A stretch of 64,000 nt of DNA from Isoetes taiwanensis (taxonomy: Eukaryota; Streptophyta; Lycopodiopsida; Isoetales; Isoetaceae): contig JAJEKV010000005.1 in assembly GCA_021234155.1 (NCBI GenBank), positions 17,034,089-17,098,088 on the forward strand, in the 5' to 3' direction. How positions within the stretch are numbered: position 1 is the stretch's first letter; each line of letters opens with the position of its first letter. Made by a program: the position numbers and the translations under genes. The notes beneath the pieces are model-generated. The model searched no databases and was not told where the DNA came from. It worked only from the letters and a program-made list of their open reading frames with translations. Below, one piece after another: positions 1-11,530 of the stretch.

Positions 1-1630
1 AGCACCTTGTAATTCACGATTTATCTGAAGGCTCACCCGCTCTTAGGCCATGACTATGGCTTAAATGCGGATGCCAAGTCATTTGGAATGCCAGAATAGC
101 AGCATGACATCATGACAGAGAAATGTAATGAGTAACATTTCCAGGATGTAGGACAATGTTGGATTATAACCCCCAATGATTATAAGGGCCATATAATAGT
201 GGCTTAGAAGGCACAAGGCGGTTAATGGATCGTAAAAAAGGAGTAGTGGATTGGTGACTCTCTTGAATATAGATCACAACTAAAAAAGGATGATTTGTAT
301 CACGATGTATGCGAGGCGTAAGGGCCAGGATACTGAAAATCGGCCATAGACGTAGAAAACATACTGAAAATCGGCCATAGACGTTGATGCATGATATTTA
401 GCAATCTGGATAGACAGGTTATTACCTAACATGAAGGGTGGTCATTGCTAATATACAAAGGTAGATTTGCGGCTTGAAAGCAGCAAAAAGAGCTGAAAAA
501 CTCCTTAAAGATTTGGTGCATGGCTTAGGGAAGAAGACTTCCATGTCCTAAGACAAGATGGTGAATTGAATTCACCAAGGACATTTTTAATAAATAGATA
601 GATAGGTAATGTCATGCCACATTGGCAGCGTCCCTGAGGACATATGATGGACCCCCAGAGACTTGAACACAATATCTCTGAATAGAGGAGGCCTACCTTG
701 GGGGTCTTTGGGTGAATGCTTGTCCTTTGGGACATTCACATAACCCTTGGAATACGTAAGTTCATTTGTGGAACTTAACGCCATTTGGGGATTAAAGGAA
801 TGGTTGGAAATACTTTGCCCCAACCATATTTGGATACCCTAGAAGGAGGTGAGTAATCAACAATGGTTGGGTGGCATTGGATTATGCGGAGAACAACTCT
901 AAAAAAAGGGTAGGCTAGCGTCACTTTGACAGCGTGTGGTCTTGAATAACTACTCATAGCCATATAGGCGGTGAAGTTTGGCACACAATGATACAAGGTT
1001 TGTACCCAACAAAAGGACTCATTACGTATTTGGTGTATGTGCCATGATCTAGGGGAAGTGATCCGTAAAAGGAACAAGACCAATGAAGAAGGAATATTGA
1101 AGGGTGGTAGGATCAAAGGAATCCAAACCGATGGTCTAGAGGGGGTTGCATGGCGGTCCCTAGTCGGTTGGACGACAAAGAGATCCTTTCTCAAGGGAAC
1201 TGAGACGAGTCAAGGTTTAGACACTAGAGTGAGGCAAAGTTAATTAGAATTATGTTTATAAAACATTACTTATATAACGTCAATAAGGTCTAATATAAAG
1301 CATATGAATGTAGTATGGATTGAATCATGGCAAGGGCGAGAAGAAACTCACATTATCAAGGCATCTACCAAAGACAATAATAATTAAAGTTATGGATCGA
1401 GGAAGTGGATAACTGGACATTATTATCGTCGCCTAAAAGAATATCAAGGATATAACACATGCTTGCTATTCTAGAGAGTTGCCACAATGGTTAATTAAAT
1501 TCCGGAATTAGTCCCACCAAATTGAGTTGATGTTATCATAACAAGTTGGCGGACTTGCTAGATTACGTCGTGTCATTTGGTCGGTTTATTCCTAGGGATA
1601 CTAGCTTTATATATGGTTAGCAGGTTATCC
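1..1630. other. No gene recognised; short tandem duplication
   Basis: I see no coding region with recognisable motifs here. The longest open frame (minus, 775-1194) has no domain features and no supporting context. A 24-bp sequence at 330-353 is repeated exactly at 361-384 with a 7-bp spacer. Base composition is mixed and the stretch may belong to an old retroelement, but no paired terminal repeat is visible in the window. Confidence 0.5.
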
Positions 1631-1635
1631 GGTTG

Positions 1636-1780
1636 ACTATGGCGAGAAAAGGTCGACTCCCCGTGGCCATGGCAAGAGTGCTTACTCCGTGGCTATGGCG
1701 AGAGAGCTTACCCGGCGGCTATGGCGAGAGCTTGCTTGGCGGGAGAGCTGCTCCGGCTATGGCGAGAGCTTGCCACTGGC
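1636..1780 (+). repeat. Degenerate GC-rich minisatellite (GGCTATGGCGAGAG core)
   Basis: Five imperfect copies of a core reading GGCTATGGCGAGAG start near 1637, 1663, 1691, 1718 and 1754, about 26-36 bp apart. They are joined by GC-rich linkers such as CTTGC and CTTAC. Open frames across it only reflect the repeat. It lies at the left edge of the GC-rich repeat block that runs to 4161. Confidence 0.7.
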
Positions 1781-1799
1781 GGAGTTCTTTGCCCTCCGC

Positions 1800-4161
1800 C
1801 GATGGGGTTTACCAAAGGGGCGGCTCAAATTTTAAAATATGGATGCATTATAAATATTAGAAAAAAGGGTTATATCCCTTCAAAAGGAAGAAGTTGGCTT
1901 ATTGGTGAAGGTGTTGGTTTGGGTCACGAAGGTCGAGGGGTTCAAGACCCCATAGTACCCTTTTATATAAAAGTTGCTATCTGCAGAGAAATAGAGTACT
2001 ATATGTGTATAAGAAATATGTGAAACACATATCAAGAGAGAGTTTGGTGTGGTGGTAGGCACCTAGGTTTGGATCTCATGGGTTGAAATGTTGATCACCA
2101 TATAAAATATGTAGAAAATAATAAAAATTTTATCTGGCGAAATCTGGCGTTTTATACGATTGGTAGCCCGACAAACATTATTATACGTTTCTACCGCAAC
2201 GTCGTGAGTCGATCAAAAAGCTTACGCCGAGTTGACTTTGGGGCCCCTCCTTGACCATTTTTCGCCCGACTAACGGCTGTCCCTAGGGTTATTTGGGGTG
2301 CGCCGATCCAATGGACCATTTACGCCTTCATCCCATTTACCTACAAAAGGTTATAGCCCCTCAAACTTGGGTCCTCCAGTCGCCTAACTTCTTTAAACCT
2401 AACCGGCGAGCTCTGAGTTAGAGTTTGGCCAGTGCTATGATTCGGTCAACCGTAATCATGGCTCATTCATGGCAATGGCGCCCCTCGAATATATACGACA
2501 CCCGGTAGGTATACATACGGGGACTTTCCTCCCATGGCAACCAACTTGCCATGGCGGGAACCTCCGTCTCCATTTCGCCATCTATGAAATGATGCCCGAA
2601 AGAAGGACAAGGCGGGTCATTCGGCCCACGCCTTCAATGGGAGTCCTACGTCGCGGAAGCATGAATACAAGGGTTAGCACACACATAAATCATATATAAA
2701 TAACCACCACGAAGGGTGGCGTATCCATCAAATACCAACGGCATAGAATATGCATCTAAACCTAAGAAAACACCCAAACCCGGGTTCTACCCGGCTCGGA
2801 CTCGGTGAGGATCGACCGGCTGGCCTCAAAGAATCAGCCGGCCGCAGGAGTCTTGGCATGGCGTTGGGCGGCATAGAACATCGGCTAGGGTTGACCACTC
2901 CATCGCCCCTCCCACACTTTGCAGATGGGTCAATTCACGCTATGGCTTCGCTATAACCTTCAGAGAGACGAGGGTTCAAGGTATCACCCTTTGAGCCTAC
3001 TCGAGTTCATGGCGCCTTTGGTCCGATGAGGCGGCATGAGTGGGGCGTCCCCTTCCCGGAATCCACAGTGGTTCCATGGGTGAGCTAGAGAATATGTGCC
3101 GCGCTCCCGGCGACCCAGCATTAGCGGAACTTACTCACCTAATCTACTCAAAATGCAGGATGCCCCATGCGGTCACACCTCGCATTACCCGAGTGTCGTC
3201 AACCCATACCGCCCGGCTTCGCGCCCTAGCTCGCGGCTATTAGGCCCCAGCCCACTTTGTAGGAGTCTCGGAGCCTTTTATGTTGCGTGCAGGACCCACC
3301 CCACTTCACCGCGTGTTTGTTCCTTAATGCGGTGCTAAGCAGGTCCATAGCATCTTATGAGCCCGGTGGGCTCTTGTGCACATGCGCCAATATTGGGAAT
3401 TACGGGGTTTTATCTAGGAACATACTAGCATTATATGAGTTCGAGAGGTCTCTACCCGCCCTTATTTCCCCATTTCCAGTGATACCATACAAAGAACTAT
3501 CAATCCATCCTTTTTAGGAACCAAACCCGAATCGAGAATATAAAGAGAACTTACCTTTACAATCAAGGGTTAGTTCCTACCATTAAAACACGAGAGAAAC
3601 AGACGAGAACATCACAACAAGTGCCCAACATGAGGGCTACCTAAATTCACAACTAAACTACTACCAACCCGGTGTTTTGGTGGACCCGTTATCGTGGGGT
3701 GCTTCCATAGTCTTTGTCTGAAGGGTGGCGACAATGACTAGGGGTTGTTTAGTGATTTTGGTGAGGTCAGCAACAGTCCTTGGGCTTCGGCTGCTCCTTG
3801 GGCGCTTAGCAACAGGTCCTTGGGCCTTCAGTTTGCTCCTTGGGCGGACAGCTCTCCCTCCATCTCCAGCTGCTTCTAATTCGAATTGGGGCACAAAAGC
3901 CCTAATTTGGGTGTCCAAAATGGAAACCATGCCTTGCCCAATCGATTTGGGCCAAGTGGCACCCCCTTGTTGGTGCTAATTAACTAATTTAGCTTAATTA
4001 GGGTAATTAGGCTATATACTTTATAATTATCCACAATAGATTTATTAACATAGCTAAATAAAACCATTGTGGTCGACGCCCACTTAGCCAATTACCCCCT
4101 TATGTCCTAGTGACGTGTCCCGGCGTGCATACGTATACCGTATGAATGCCTGGAACGTCAC
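1800..4161. repeat. Unclassified dispersed repeat, copy X1
   Basis: This block is a diverged relative of 29160-30676. Shared stretches include a CCACTCCAT...GCCCCTCC...CACACTTTGCAG segment (2898-2930 here, about 29474-29513 in the other copy) and a GATGAGGC...TGAGCTAGAG-like segment. Both copies end in a palindrome with the same outer sequence. On the minus strand, 3930-3661 holds an 89-residue open frame with repeated GCCCAAGGA-type hexamers (basic, Pro/Arg-rich product) that I do not recognise. A TATA-like TTTTATATAAAAG lies at 1961-1973 on the plus strand. I infer a long non-coding or decayed repeat family; its class is unknown. Confidence 0.5.
4110..4161. repeat. 52-bp palindrome ending repeat X1
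   Basis: The sequence starts GTGACGTGTC and ends GGAACGTCAC, with inner arms CATACGTAT and a GTATGAATG half, so it folds on itself. The same outer sequence, including the following AGAT, occurs at 30615-30673. Because both copies lie where similarity between the two X repeats stops, the palindrome is probably a terminal structure of the X family. It supplies the first dozen codons of the LINE frame that follows. Confidence 0.6.
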
Positions 4162-5203
4162 AGATCATGTTCATTTCGATTATATGGGTAAGCAAGTGGA
4201 GATTATGGAGAATTATAAATATTTAGGCTTGATTGTAGATAAGAGCCCTAGCTGGAATCAAGCTGTTGAACATAGAGTGAATGCTGGCTTAAAGGCATTA
4301 TATGCCATGCAGAGAAAGTGTGTTAGTGCTGATATTTGGAATTTTGAAATGAAGCGTATGCTTTATAAAGTGCTTGTGCAGACTGTAGTGCTCTATGGAT
4401 GTGAAGTTTGGGGGCCTGGACTTGCTAATGACAGATGGAAAAAGGTGGAAAAGATACAAAAGAGGTTCTTCCATACTGAGTTGGGTACTAAAATGCAGAC
4501 ACCCTATGACATGATGTTAGTAGAGTGCGGGATGATGTCACTTGAGGCTGAAGCTCTCTGCAGATTGTTACGCTATGTGTGCAAGGTTTTGTATGATATG
4601 CCAGTCAATAGTTTGCCCAGACTTGCTCTAGAAGAAACCAGGAATAAAGGATGGTATGCGGATGAGTTATGGATGCACAAAAAAGATATTGATAGCTGGG
4701 TTAAGACAAGTTTTCTAAATAAGTCATGGAGCGTGCCGGCGGTAAAGAAAGAATACTATAAGAATCACATGAATCCCTCTTTTCAGGAAGCACAATATCT
4801 CAGGGAACCCATATCAGTGAAGTACAGGCAAGCAATTGCTAGAATCCGGTTAAGCTCACATCATCTTGGTGTAGAGGTTGGGAGATGGGCGGACATTGCA
4901 CATGAATGTAGATGTTGTAAAATATGTGATGCATGGGTAGTAGAGGATGAGGCGCATGTTTTGCTCTTTTGTGATGCCTATTCCGATATAAGAGCAAAGT
5001 ATGAGATTGATGTGGATTCACTTAGTGATTTTTTTCGGTACCCAGGTTCATGTATTGGAGGGTGTATTGTTGAGATTCTTAAGCATAGAGAGGAATGGTT
5101 GAAAAGAAAAAATGTGGAGGAGATAGATGTAGAGGAGCCCAGTGTATTATTCTCAGAGGATGCACTGGATGATTTGTTTTATGACTTTGATTGTGATGTG
5201 TAA
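4115..5203 (+). CDS. 3' part of LINE ORF2 (reverse transcriptase thumb and zinc knuckle), LINE-1 copy
   Basis: An uninterrupted 362-residue frame matches the C-terminal third of a non-LTR retrotransposon polyprotein. NYKYLGLIVD (about residues 33-42) is the post-YADD strand typical of LINE RTs; GLKALYAMQRKC and VLYGCEVWGPGL follow in the thumb. Around residues 264-288 a Cys/His cluster (C-x2-C-x2-C...H-x4-C) forms the usual C-terminal zinc knuckle. The reading frame begins inside the adjacent palindrome, so the first ~12 residues are not LINE. The endonuclease and RT palm are absent: this is a 5'-truncated insertion, the commonest LINE form. It is closely related in layout and 3' UTR to the LINE at 6296-10747. 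Confidence 0.82.
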   Translation: MSRRAYVYRMNAWNVTDHVHFDYMGKQVEIMENYKYLGLIVDKSPSWNQAVEHRVNAGLKALYAMQRKCVSADIWNFEMKRMLYKVLVQTVVLYGCEVWGPGLANDRWKKVEKIQKRFFHTELGTKMQTPYDMMLVECGMMSLEAEALCRLLRYVCKVLYDMPVNSLPRLALEETRNKGWYADELWMHKKDIDSWVKTSFLNKSWSVPAVKKEYYKNHMNPSFQEAQYLREPISVKYRQAIARIRLSSHHLGVEVGRWADIAHECRCCKICDAWVVEDEAHVLLFCDAYSDIRAKYEIDVDSLSDFFRYPGSCIGGCIVEILKHREEWLKRKNVEEIDVEEPSVLFSEDALDDLFYDFDCDV

Positions 5204-5263
5204 ACGTCTCATAGGCCTGGCGGTCTCGAAGACGTAATAATAAATTTCATTTCATTTCATTTC
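5204..5263 (+). repeat. LINE 3' UTR and (ATTTC)n tail
   Basis: The stop is followed by a short 3' UTR containing CATAGGCC..GGTCTC..GACG and then about four ATTTC units (5244-5263). The same UTR signature occurs just before the tail of the second LINE at 10680-10710, where the tail is CTATT instead. This marks the 3' end of the first LINE. Confidence 0.75.
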
Positions 5264-5600
5264 TCTCTCTAGCGCCTTGCACACATTCTCTCTCTAGCGC
5301 CTTGCTCACTTTCTCTCTCTAGCCTTCTCTTACCTTCTTCCTCTCTGCTTTGTCTCTTCCTTGTTCCACTGTTTCTCTAGCTCTCTTTTGCTCACTTTCT
5401 CTCTCTATCTCCTTCCTCTTTGCTCTGTCTCTGTCTCTCCCTCTCCCTATCCCTCTCCCTCTCCCTCTCCCTCTCCCTCTCCCTTGTTCCCTTTGTCTCT
5501 CTATTGTTCCTTTGTCTCTCCCTCTCCCTCTCCCTCTCCCTTGTTCCACTGTTTCTCTATTGTTCCACTGTCTCTCTATTGTTCCACTGTCTCTCTAGCC
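5264..5600. repeat. Pyrimidine-rich microsatellite
   Basis: Almost pure CT tract: TCTCTCTAGCGCCTTGC repeats at 5264-5315, then CTCCCT-type hexamers at 5440-5480 and 5518-5540, then TTGTTCCACTGTCTCT units. Open frames on both strands only translate the repeat. Confidence 0.85.
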
Positions 5601-6310
5601 TTCTTTCTCTCTCTGCTCTGTCTCTCTACCCTTTCTCTCTCTACATCCTATCAAAGGCTTTGACCCATGGCCCAATACCACCTCTCTATTGTTCCCTTTG
5701 TCTCTAGCCTTCTTTCTCTCTCTGCTCTGTCTCTCTACCCTTTCTCTCTCTACATCCTATCAAGGCGACCCATGGCGCGCCAATAGAGTGTGCCAGGTTC
5801 TGGAGCACTCAAACCTTCTTTCTCTCTCTGCTCTGCCTCTCTACCCTTTCTCTCTCTACATCCTATCAAGGCGACCCCTATTGTTCCCTTTGTCTCTCTA
5901 GCCTTCTTTCTCTCTCTGCTCTGTCTCTCTACCCTTTCTCTCTCTACATATTTCTCTCTCTGCTCTATCTCTCTACCCTTTCTCTCTCTACATCCTATCA
6001 AGGCGACCCATGGTGCGCCAATAGAGTGTGTCTCTCTATTGTTCCCTTTGTCTCTCTAGCCTTCTTTCTCTCTACTCTGTCTCTCTACCCTTTCTCTCTC
6101 TACATCCTATCAAAGGCTGACCCATGGCTGGCCAATAAGTGTGCGGTTGGAGCACTCAAAATCTGCTCTGTCTCTCTACCCCTTCTCTCTCTACATCCTA
6201 TCAAGGCAACCCATGGCGCGCCAATAGAGTGTGCCGGGTTAGGAGCACTCAAAATCTGCTCGTCTCTCTACCCCTTCTCTCTCTACATCCTATCAAGGCG
6301 ACCCATGGCG
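5600..6310 (+). repeat. Seven tandem pyrimidine-rich monomers upstream of LINE-2
   Basis: A unit with CTCTGTCTCTCTACCC, TTCTCTCTCTACATCC and TATCAAGGCGACCCATGG recurs. The landmark CATCCTATCAA starts at 5644, 5753, 5859, 5991, 6103, 6194 and 6286, so spacing is 91-132 bp. Several units also hold CGCGCCAATAGAGTGTGCC and GGAGCACTCAAA. The last unit runs directly into the coiled-coil frame of the LINE, in the same reading frame. I infer these are 5' UTR monomers of the LINE, as in some mammalian L1s, but a simple satellite expansion is possible. Confidence 0.7.
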
Positions 6311-6434
6311 CGCCATCGCCAAAGCCAGCCAGGCAGAGCTAAGAACCCTGCAGAAAAGGGCTAAGACACAAGATCAGGAGATTCAGGAGCTCAAAGCAAC
6401 CATTGCCCGGCAAAGCGGCGGCCTCCATCTTTGA
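6296..6434 (+). pseudogene. ORF1-like coiled-coil fragment of LINE-2
   Basis: The frame ending at the TGA at 6432-6434 reads RAIAKASQAELRTLQKRAK, then a heptad-like helix ending in ELKATIARQSG. The regular spacing of Leu, Ala and Ile with charged residues is a coiled coil of about 35 residues. ORF1 proteins of LINEs commonly multimerise by such a helix and bind RNA. The rest of ORF1 is not readable. Its upstream frame continues into the last monomer of the pyrimidine-rich array. Confidence 0.5.
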
Positions 6435-7351
6435 GGTCCATGAACACTGCGACCTTGCACAAATGAGTTGGCCAGCGGCGAGATTCCAACGGGGGAGCTA
6501 GGCTCCGGACTCTCGGCGGCCCGAGGCCACAACCGCGAGGGCGACCAAAAGCCGCGTGCCCCGACGGCCAAGCCAAAGCATGCGCGAGCCGACAGAACAC
6601 CACCTCCTCCATCTACGCGCACCACATAAGCCCACCATTTGTAGAAGCGGCCCACGCTCCGATAGCCCGTCACTGGCTGGGGCGGCTAATGTTGCCCTCG
6701 ACTTCGGTGGCGGCGGGGAGGCGAGCGCGGCGTCATAATGTGGTGAGTGCGTGGACTCTCGGAGGCGGGGAGAAGATCTCACTAAGCACATTCGGATGAG
6801 ATCCTATCTCGAATGGCATTTCCGACTATGGTACACATTGCTAGAAACAAGCGCCCTGGGACTCCAGCGCCCCGAGTCGCCCAGCATTGTCACCTTCCGC
6901 GATGGCGGACATGCGATGCACGTGAGACCATCTGCGTCGAGTAGGCAACTGAAGGGATCAAGCTGCGTATGTCGACCAGGATCTCAGCAGGAGTCCGCCC
7001 GGCCAGCTGGCCGGGGTCGTGGACGTCCGTCGTGAGGGGGGCTCGCAGGCCTTGTCCTGGAAGCTTCGATTTTCGTAGCGGGCGCCTGCTGAGGTTGCCC
7101 CGATGCAATGCAATCAGTCTGCTGCCACTCCTCGCCTGCTGCTGTTGCCCGGTACCCCCTGCACCTCCTGCTCCCCGGCCGCTCCGACCGCGCTCGGGTA
7201 ATCGCACACTCCCCCCTTGCAACCGGCGGATCATCGAAGTCCACATCGAATGCCAACAAATAGGGAACTGTGCCTCCTGGATGGTGTCTTTGAACCGTCG
7301 GGGGCTTCCCCAGCGTAAAAAGGCGAGAGTCTCAACTCTATTGCACTAGAT

Positions 7352-8476
7352 ATGGATCTCATTTTCCTCATGGAAACACGGGAGCATGCAGGGCACGGAT
7401 TACACGGACCTCGGGCCCATCTATTTCGATTGTGTTCAATGAGTGCACAGAACAAGCGAGGGCATGGCGGCGTTGCACTACTACTACCGTGCAACCTTGA
7501 GGCACTTTCGGTCTGTTTGCACAAAAACAGAAAGGCACAATCGCTACTTGTGGGGGTGCGTCTTTGCATGACGATGGCGACACTCTCCTCATAGCAGCAT
7601 GCTACTTTCCACATGCCGAGAGCAACTTCTATAACACTCATTCGGATGTGGATCGATTGGAGCCCTATGTCGATCTATATGATGACATACAGCAGCACAA
7701 ACAGTTGGGCAGGGTTATGTTGCTTGGCGACTTTAATGCACGCACAGGAGCCGAGCAGGTTCCAAAATTTGAGCCCCTGGCAGAGGACGTCTTGCAGTTG
7801 AACCCCGCAGAGGTGGCTTGGTCAAGGATATCAGACGACAGCCATATTTTGCGCTATGGCAGGCAGTTGTTGTTGCTGGGTAGTATCTTTGACCTGGTTA
7901 TTTGTAATGGGTTGGCACAATGGCCGTCTTCTAGCTGCTGCACTTGTAGACAGGAGAACCAAGGGGGCGGCTCTAGTGTGAGGGATTATCTGCTGGTTGA
8001 GGAACGGGATGCACTTTTTGGTTACTTATTTTTCCATCGGGACTTCGGCATCGGACGAGGAAGTAGACTCGGACCACCGGCCCCTGTTCATGCATCTCCA
8101 TTGGGAGGCTCCCCGTGCACCTACTGCCTCAACACACCGGGTGCCCCAGCTGCGCCTGGACTACGACCGTGCAGGGACCTATGCCCAGCTGCTTGAGCAT
8201 GATCTGGCGGGACTGCTGCAACTCCCCACACTTCAAGAGCAATCTGCTCAGCTGACTCACCACCGCTTGACTGCGAAAGATGCTTTGGGAGAGGCCGCCA
8301 CGGCGAACCTCGAGCACTACCACCTTCCCCGCAACAGATGGTTTGATGATGAGTGCCGGAGCTCAAACGCATTACTCCGGCAAGTCAATCGATCCCATCT
8401 CTCCCACCCCGCCATCAACAATACCGCTCCTTTCTCAAGAACAAGAAGGCCGTACCTTTGCGAGCATCAAGAATGA
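7352..8476 (+). pseudogene. LINE-2 apurinic endonuclease domain (EEP fold), broken
   Basis: Three open pieces in different frames follow one another. 7352-7560 has DLIFLMETR and GGVALLLP, the N-terminal strand with the catalytic Glu. 7690-7770 has VMLLGDFNARTG, the conserved GDFN motif. 8000-8090 has VDSDHRPLF, the SDH catalytic motif. These are the standard order in the endonuclease/exonuclease/phosphatase family that nicks target DNA for LINE integration. A linker with RQQYRSFLKNKK-like sequence (about 8415-8450) leads to RT. Frame changes between pieces show decay. Confidence 0.8.
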
Positions 8477-8559
8477 TGTTTGGTCTCACGGACCCGGCAC
8501 CCGGAGACATTCTCGAGAAGGGTCTTGAGCAAGCCCCACATTACGGGGAACATCACCTG

Positions 8560-10450
8560 AGCAATGGGTGCAATGCCTTTTGCAATTTGTATGACCCACT
8601 TCGGGGTCGGGCACCGGTCCCTCCACAGATAGGCATGGCTGCGGTTATCACAGAGGGAGATGTCATCATGGGCCTACAAAATACGTCTAGCTAATGGGAA
8701 GGCAAAGCGATTTAGATGGCATGCGACGAGAACTTCAAATGGGTCTGGGCCTCCATCGGTGCCCCGTCCTCACGGCATTGTTCAATAAAGCATTGCGAGA
8801 ATGCTTCCCTTAATGGACCACTAGTAGAGTAGTGCCCATATACAAAGCGGGGACCCTCAATGCCCGGCCAACTACCGTACTATTATGGTCAGCTCTCTCA
8901 TTGCAAAACTATTGGCTGGCATCCTTGAGCAGCGGCTGGCAATATGGGCAGAGGAAACGGAGGTGTGAGCTCTTACACAGGCGGGTTTCCAGCCGGACAT
9001 TCCACCATTGATCATATCTTCACTCTGCGCACATTGATTGAGGATAGCGAGGAATGGCCGCGTGAACACATCTTTATTGTTTCGTTAATTTTGCAAAAGC
9101 GTTGACCGCGATTACCCGCAACAAGCTATGGGATAGATTGCGGCAGCTGGGGACCCCCCTGGACTTGCAGAATGCAGTATATAGGCTTTACGAGGCATGC
9201 TCAGGCCGTATCACATCGGTAGCACAGCCGGTGTCGGTAGCATTGGGTCGTCGGGGTTGCCCCTCTCCCCACACTCTTTGGCCTATACATTGATCGGTTG
9301 GAAGATTGGCTCTCTGAGCATGGAGGTGCGGGCGCACATCTCATGCATCACACAATCCGGCAACTCATATATGCTGACGATGTCAACCTCATGGCCTATA
9401 CTCCAGAGGACATGCAGCGTCACCTAGATGCCCTTGACACTTTTTGCCAATTCACTGGCATGCGAGTTAACTTGGCCAAAACTAGGGTGTCGCTAGTTGC
9501 ATCATCCCGTCGACCAAGGCTTCCCATTCACTTACCGGGGCAAGAGGTAGAGGTGGCTCCGACCTACAAGTACTTGGGGATTGAGTTCCCAACTACCACC
9601 CATTGGGATGTGGCTATCAGGTTGCGGGTCACGGCGGGTTAGAAAGCACTATATGCCATGCGAGAACAAATGACCATAAAGGCAGAGTTGTATGCCCGGG
9701 GCCACCGATCACATTTGTTTTTCGGGCCTTGGTTGAGCGGTCCTTTTGTATGGGGGCGTAGTGTGGGGTCCGTGATATCCTTTAACACACAGGAATGACC
9801 TCGGCGGTCGCAGAAGGCCTTTTTACCGGGGTCTTAGGGGTGAAGTCCACAGTTCCATACCGATCCTACTCCGGAGAGACAGGGCTTTCTACCCCTTCAA
9901 CGGTTGCGCATTGGAATGCCATATCGTTTACTTCCAAAAAGTGGTCGCTATGGCTGATACACGCTTGCCTCACCTTGCTTTGGCCACGGCGATGGGTCCC
10001 CAACGCCTGAAATCTTGCTGGAAAGACAAGCAAGCTCAGTGGTTCTCCATATGGGGCGTCGCGGAGCAAACAGAATCGCGTCGAGTCAAAAACAAAGAAA
10101 GATCGCAAGGCACTTAAACTGTACCTAGATGCTACTTTCCTTCGCAAGCTCTGGGATGCAGAGGCTCTGACGCACGTTAAGCTGGCACACTATCAGCAGC
10201 AAGTCAATCCTAGGCTCACAAGAGGCCCACACCAGTACTTGTACACCCAGCTGCCCATGAAGAAGCGCAGACTTATCGCACGGGTGCACATCGCCTTCGC
10301 ATTGAAACATGGCGTTGGGCTCGGGAAGCACAAGAGCAAAGGCTTTGCCAGTGTTGCCACCACGGCGCGATTGAGGATGAATGTCATGCCCTCCAGATCT
10401 GCCCGAGAGCGATATGTTCGACTACTAGTGCCTGGCCAGCCGTTACATTA
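8560..10450 (+). pseudogene. LINE-2 reverse transcriptase and C-terminal region, broken
   Basis: Readable RT motifs in order: VVPIYKAG (about 8828), NYRTIMVSSLIAKLLAGI (8870-8925), QAGFQPGHSTIDHIF (8978-9022), a VNFAKAL version of the first catalytic block (about 9088), LIYADDVNLMAYTPED (9363-9411) with the YADD catalytic pair, and YKYLGIEF (9568-9591). KALYAM follows a stop. The remainder to about 10450 matches no motif clearly but ends in ERYVRLL as a possible C-terminus. It would copy LINE RNA into DNA at a nicked target. Several stops and frame changes rule out function. Confidence 0.82.
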
Positions 10451-10679
10451 GTTATTGACTACGGCGTCAGTGGGTTTGTTGGGGTCATACCTCCAGGAGG
10501 TTATGGATGCACGGACTCGTTTGTGTCCTACATGACGTTATTGAACTATCCTATGCAATTGTACAGTGTGCCAGCATGCTTATTACTGCTAAGATTTTTC
10601 CCTCGAAAACCCTTCGGGGCGGGGGTTTTTTAATCTTGTCAGTAATACGCTTGCTGCTCTCTTTTTGTTTGGGTCCCAT

Positions 10680-10747
10680 AGGCCAATTGGTCTCCGTGGA
10701 CGCTAAAAACCTATTCTATTCTATTCTATTCTATTCTATTCTATTCT
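10680..10747 (+). repeat. LINE-2 3' UTR end and (CTATT)n tail
   Basis: CCCATAGGCC..GGTCTCCGTGGACG precedes seven CTATT units. The UTR is shared with the first LINE while the tail differs, which suggests tails are made at insertion rather than copied. Confidence 0.8.
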
Positions 10748-11256
10748 CAATGTATTCAAAAGGAGTTGCAAATACTGTTTATATGTTAGTTTATATAGGT
10801 TTATTCAAGACAAATGACATGGGTTGGACTAGATTGTTTCATTGATAAACAATGAATACAGACTGATGTTTTGTAAGACATCATCTGCACCTTTCCTCAA
10901 ATATGTTACAAATTTGTCATGAATAATAAGTCATCAGTTTATATCAAATATATATAAAACTATTAGTTAAAATAATTAGTTATCTATTAATAATTATTGA
11001 TTTTGAAGTGTTAAATTTTTGTCAAAGTTTTTGAAATTACCTCCCATTTATTCACAATGTTGTGTTAGAATCTTCTGTTCATACATTGTAATTCGTCAAA
11101 TATTATTAAATTTTATCATGTAAAAATTTACATTTTAAACTTGCTATTATTTTTATATTGTTAACTTATCAAATTATAAAATTGTAAAAAATAAATAAAT
11201 AGTGTAATATTAAAACAATAAAAGAAGAAAAGATAAAATAATAACATTATATTATA
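10748..11256. other. AT-rich sequence without a gene
   Basis: No coding or RNA feature is visible. It forms the left flank of the Helitron terminus at 11257 and ends in the AT-rich target ATTATA. Confidence 0.5.
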
Positions 11257-11284
11257 CTAGAAAAGGTGCCCAGCATTGCTGGGC
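11257..11284 (-). repeat. Helitron-2 3' hairpin and CTAG end
   Basis: Plus-strand coordinates: CTAG at 11257-11260, spacer 11261-11267, hairpin 11268-11284. The hairpin has the same 7/3/7 geometry and the same 7-nt spacer as the Helitron end at 54057-54084, though the sequences differ. Confidence 0.75.
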
Positions 11285-11530
11285 TTTTCATCGGGTATAA
11301 TTTAAAAAACTAATAAAAAATGGTGGATATATTTTACTTGAGAAGGCTTGCGTTGAATGGTGAGAAGGGTTGTGTTAAATGTGGAGCGAATATTAATGGT
11401 GAAATCTTGAGAAATTTTTGTTTGTGTTACTCTGTACTAAGACATGGAAAATATGGTGCAAGAAGACATGATAAGAAGAAAATATAGTGCACTCCCATTG
11501 CAATATCATCTATCTAAATCAAATTTTCAA

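Larger units (their letters stand above)
6296..10747 (+). mobile_element. LINE-2: near full-length, decayed non-LTR retrotransposon
   Basis: In order: a coiled-coil ORF1-like piece (6296-6434), GC-rich linker without clear coding, an AP-like endonuclease (7352-8476), RT (about 8560-9650), a degraded C-terminal region to about 10450, a 3' UTR and a (CTATT)n tail (10711-10747). Many stops and frame changes make it inactive. The 3' UTR and the KYLG...KALYAM thumb region match the truncated LINE at 4115-5263, so both belong to one lineage. It is not the polyA-tailed plant L1 type seen at 57.7 kb. I cannot name the clade. Confidence 0.8.

Noticed and set aside
775-1194. 139-residue minus-strand open frame
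   Set aside because: No motif, low-complexity composition, no promoter or neighbouring support; likely chance.
1860-2140. Possible LTR-like segment with TATA box
   Set aside because: A TATA-like box and a CTGGCG motif are present but no second LTR, primer site or internal coding region could be matched.
5319-6364. Several overlapping Ser/Leu- or Arg/Glu-rich frames
   Set aside because: They translate a pyrimidine-rich tandem repeat in different frames and strands.
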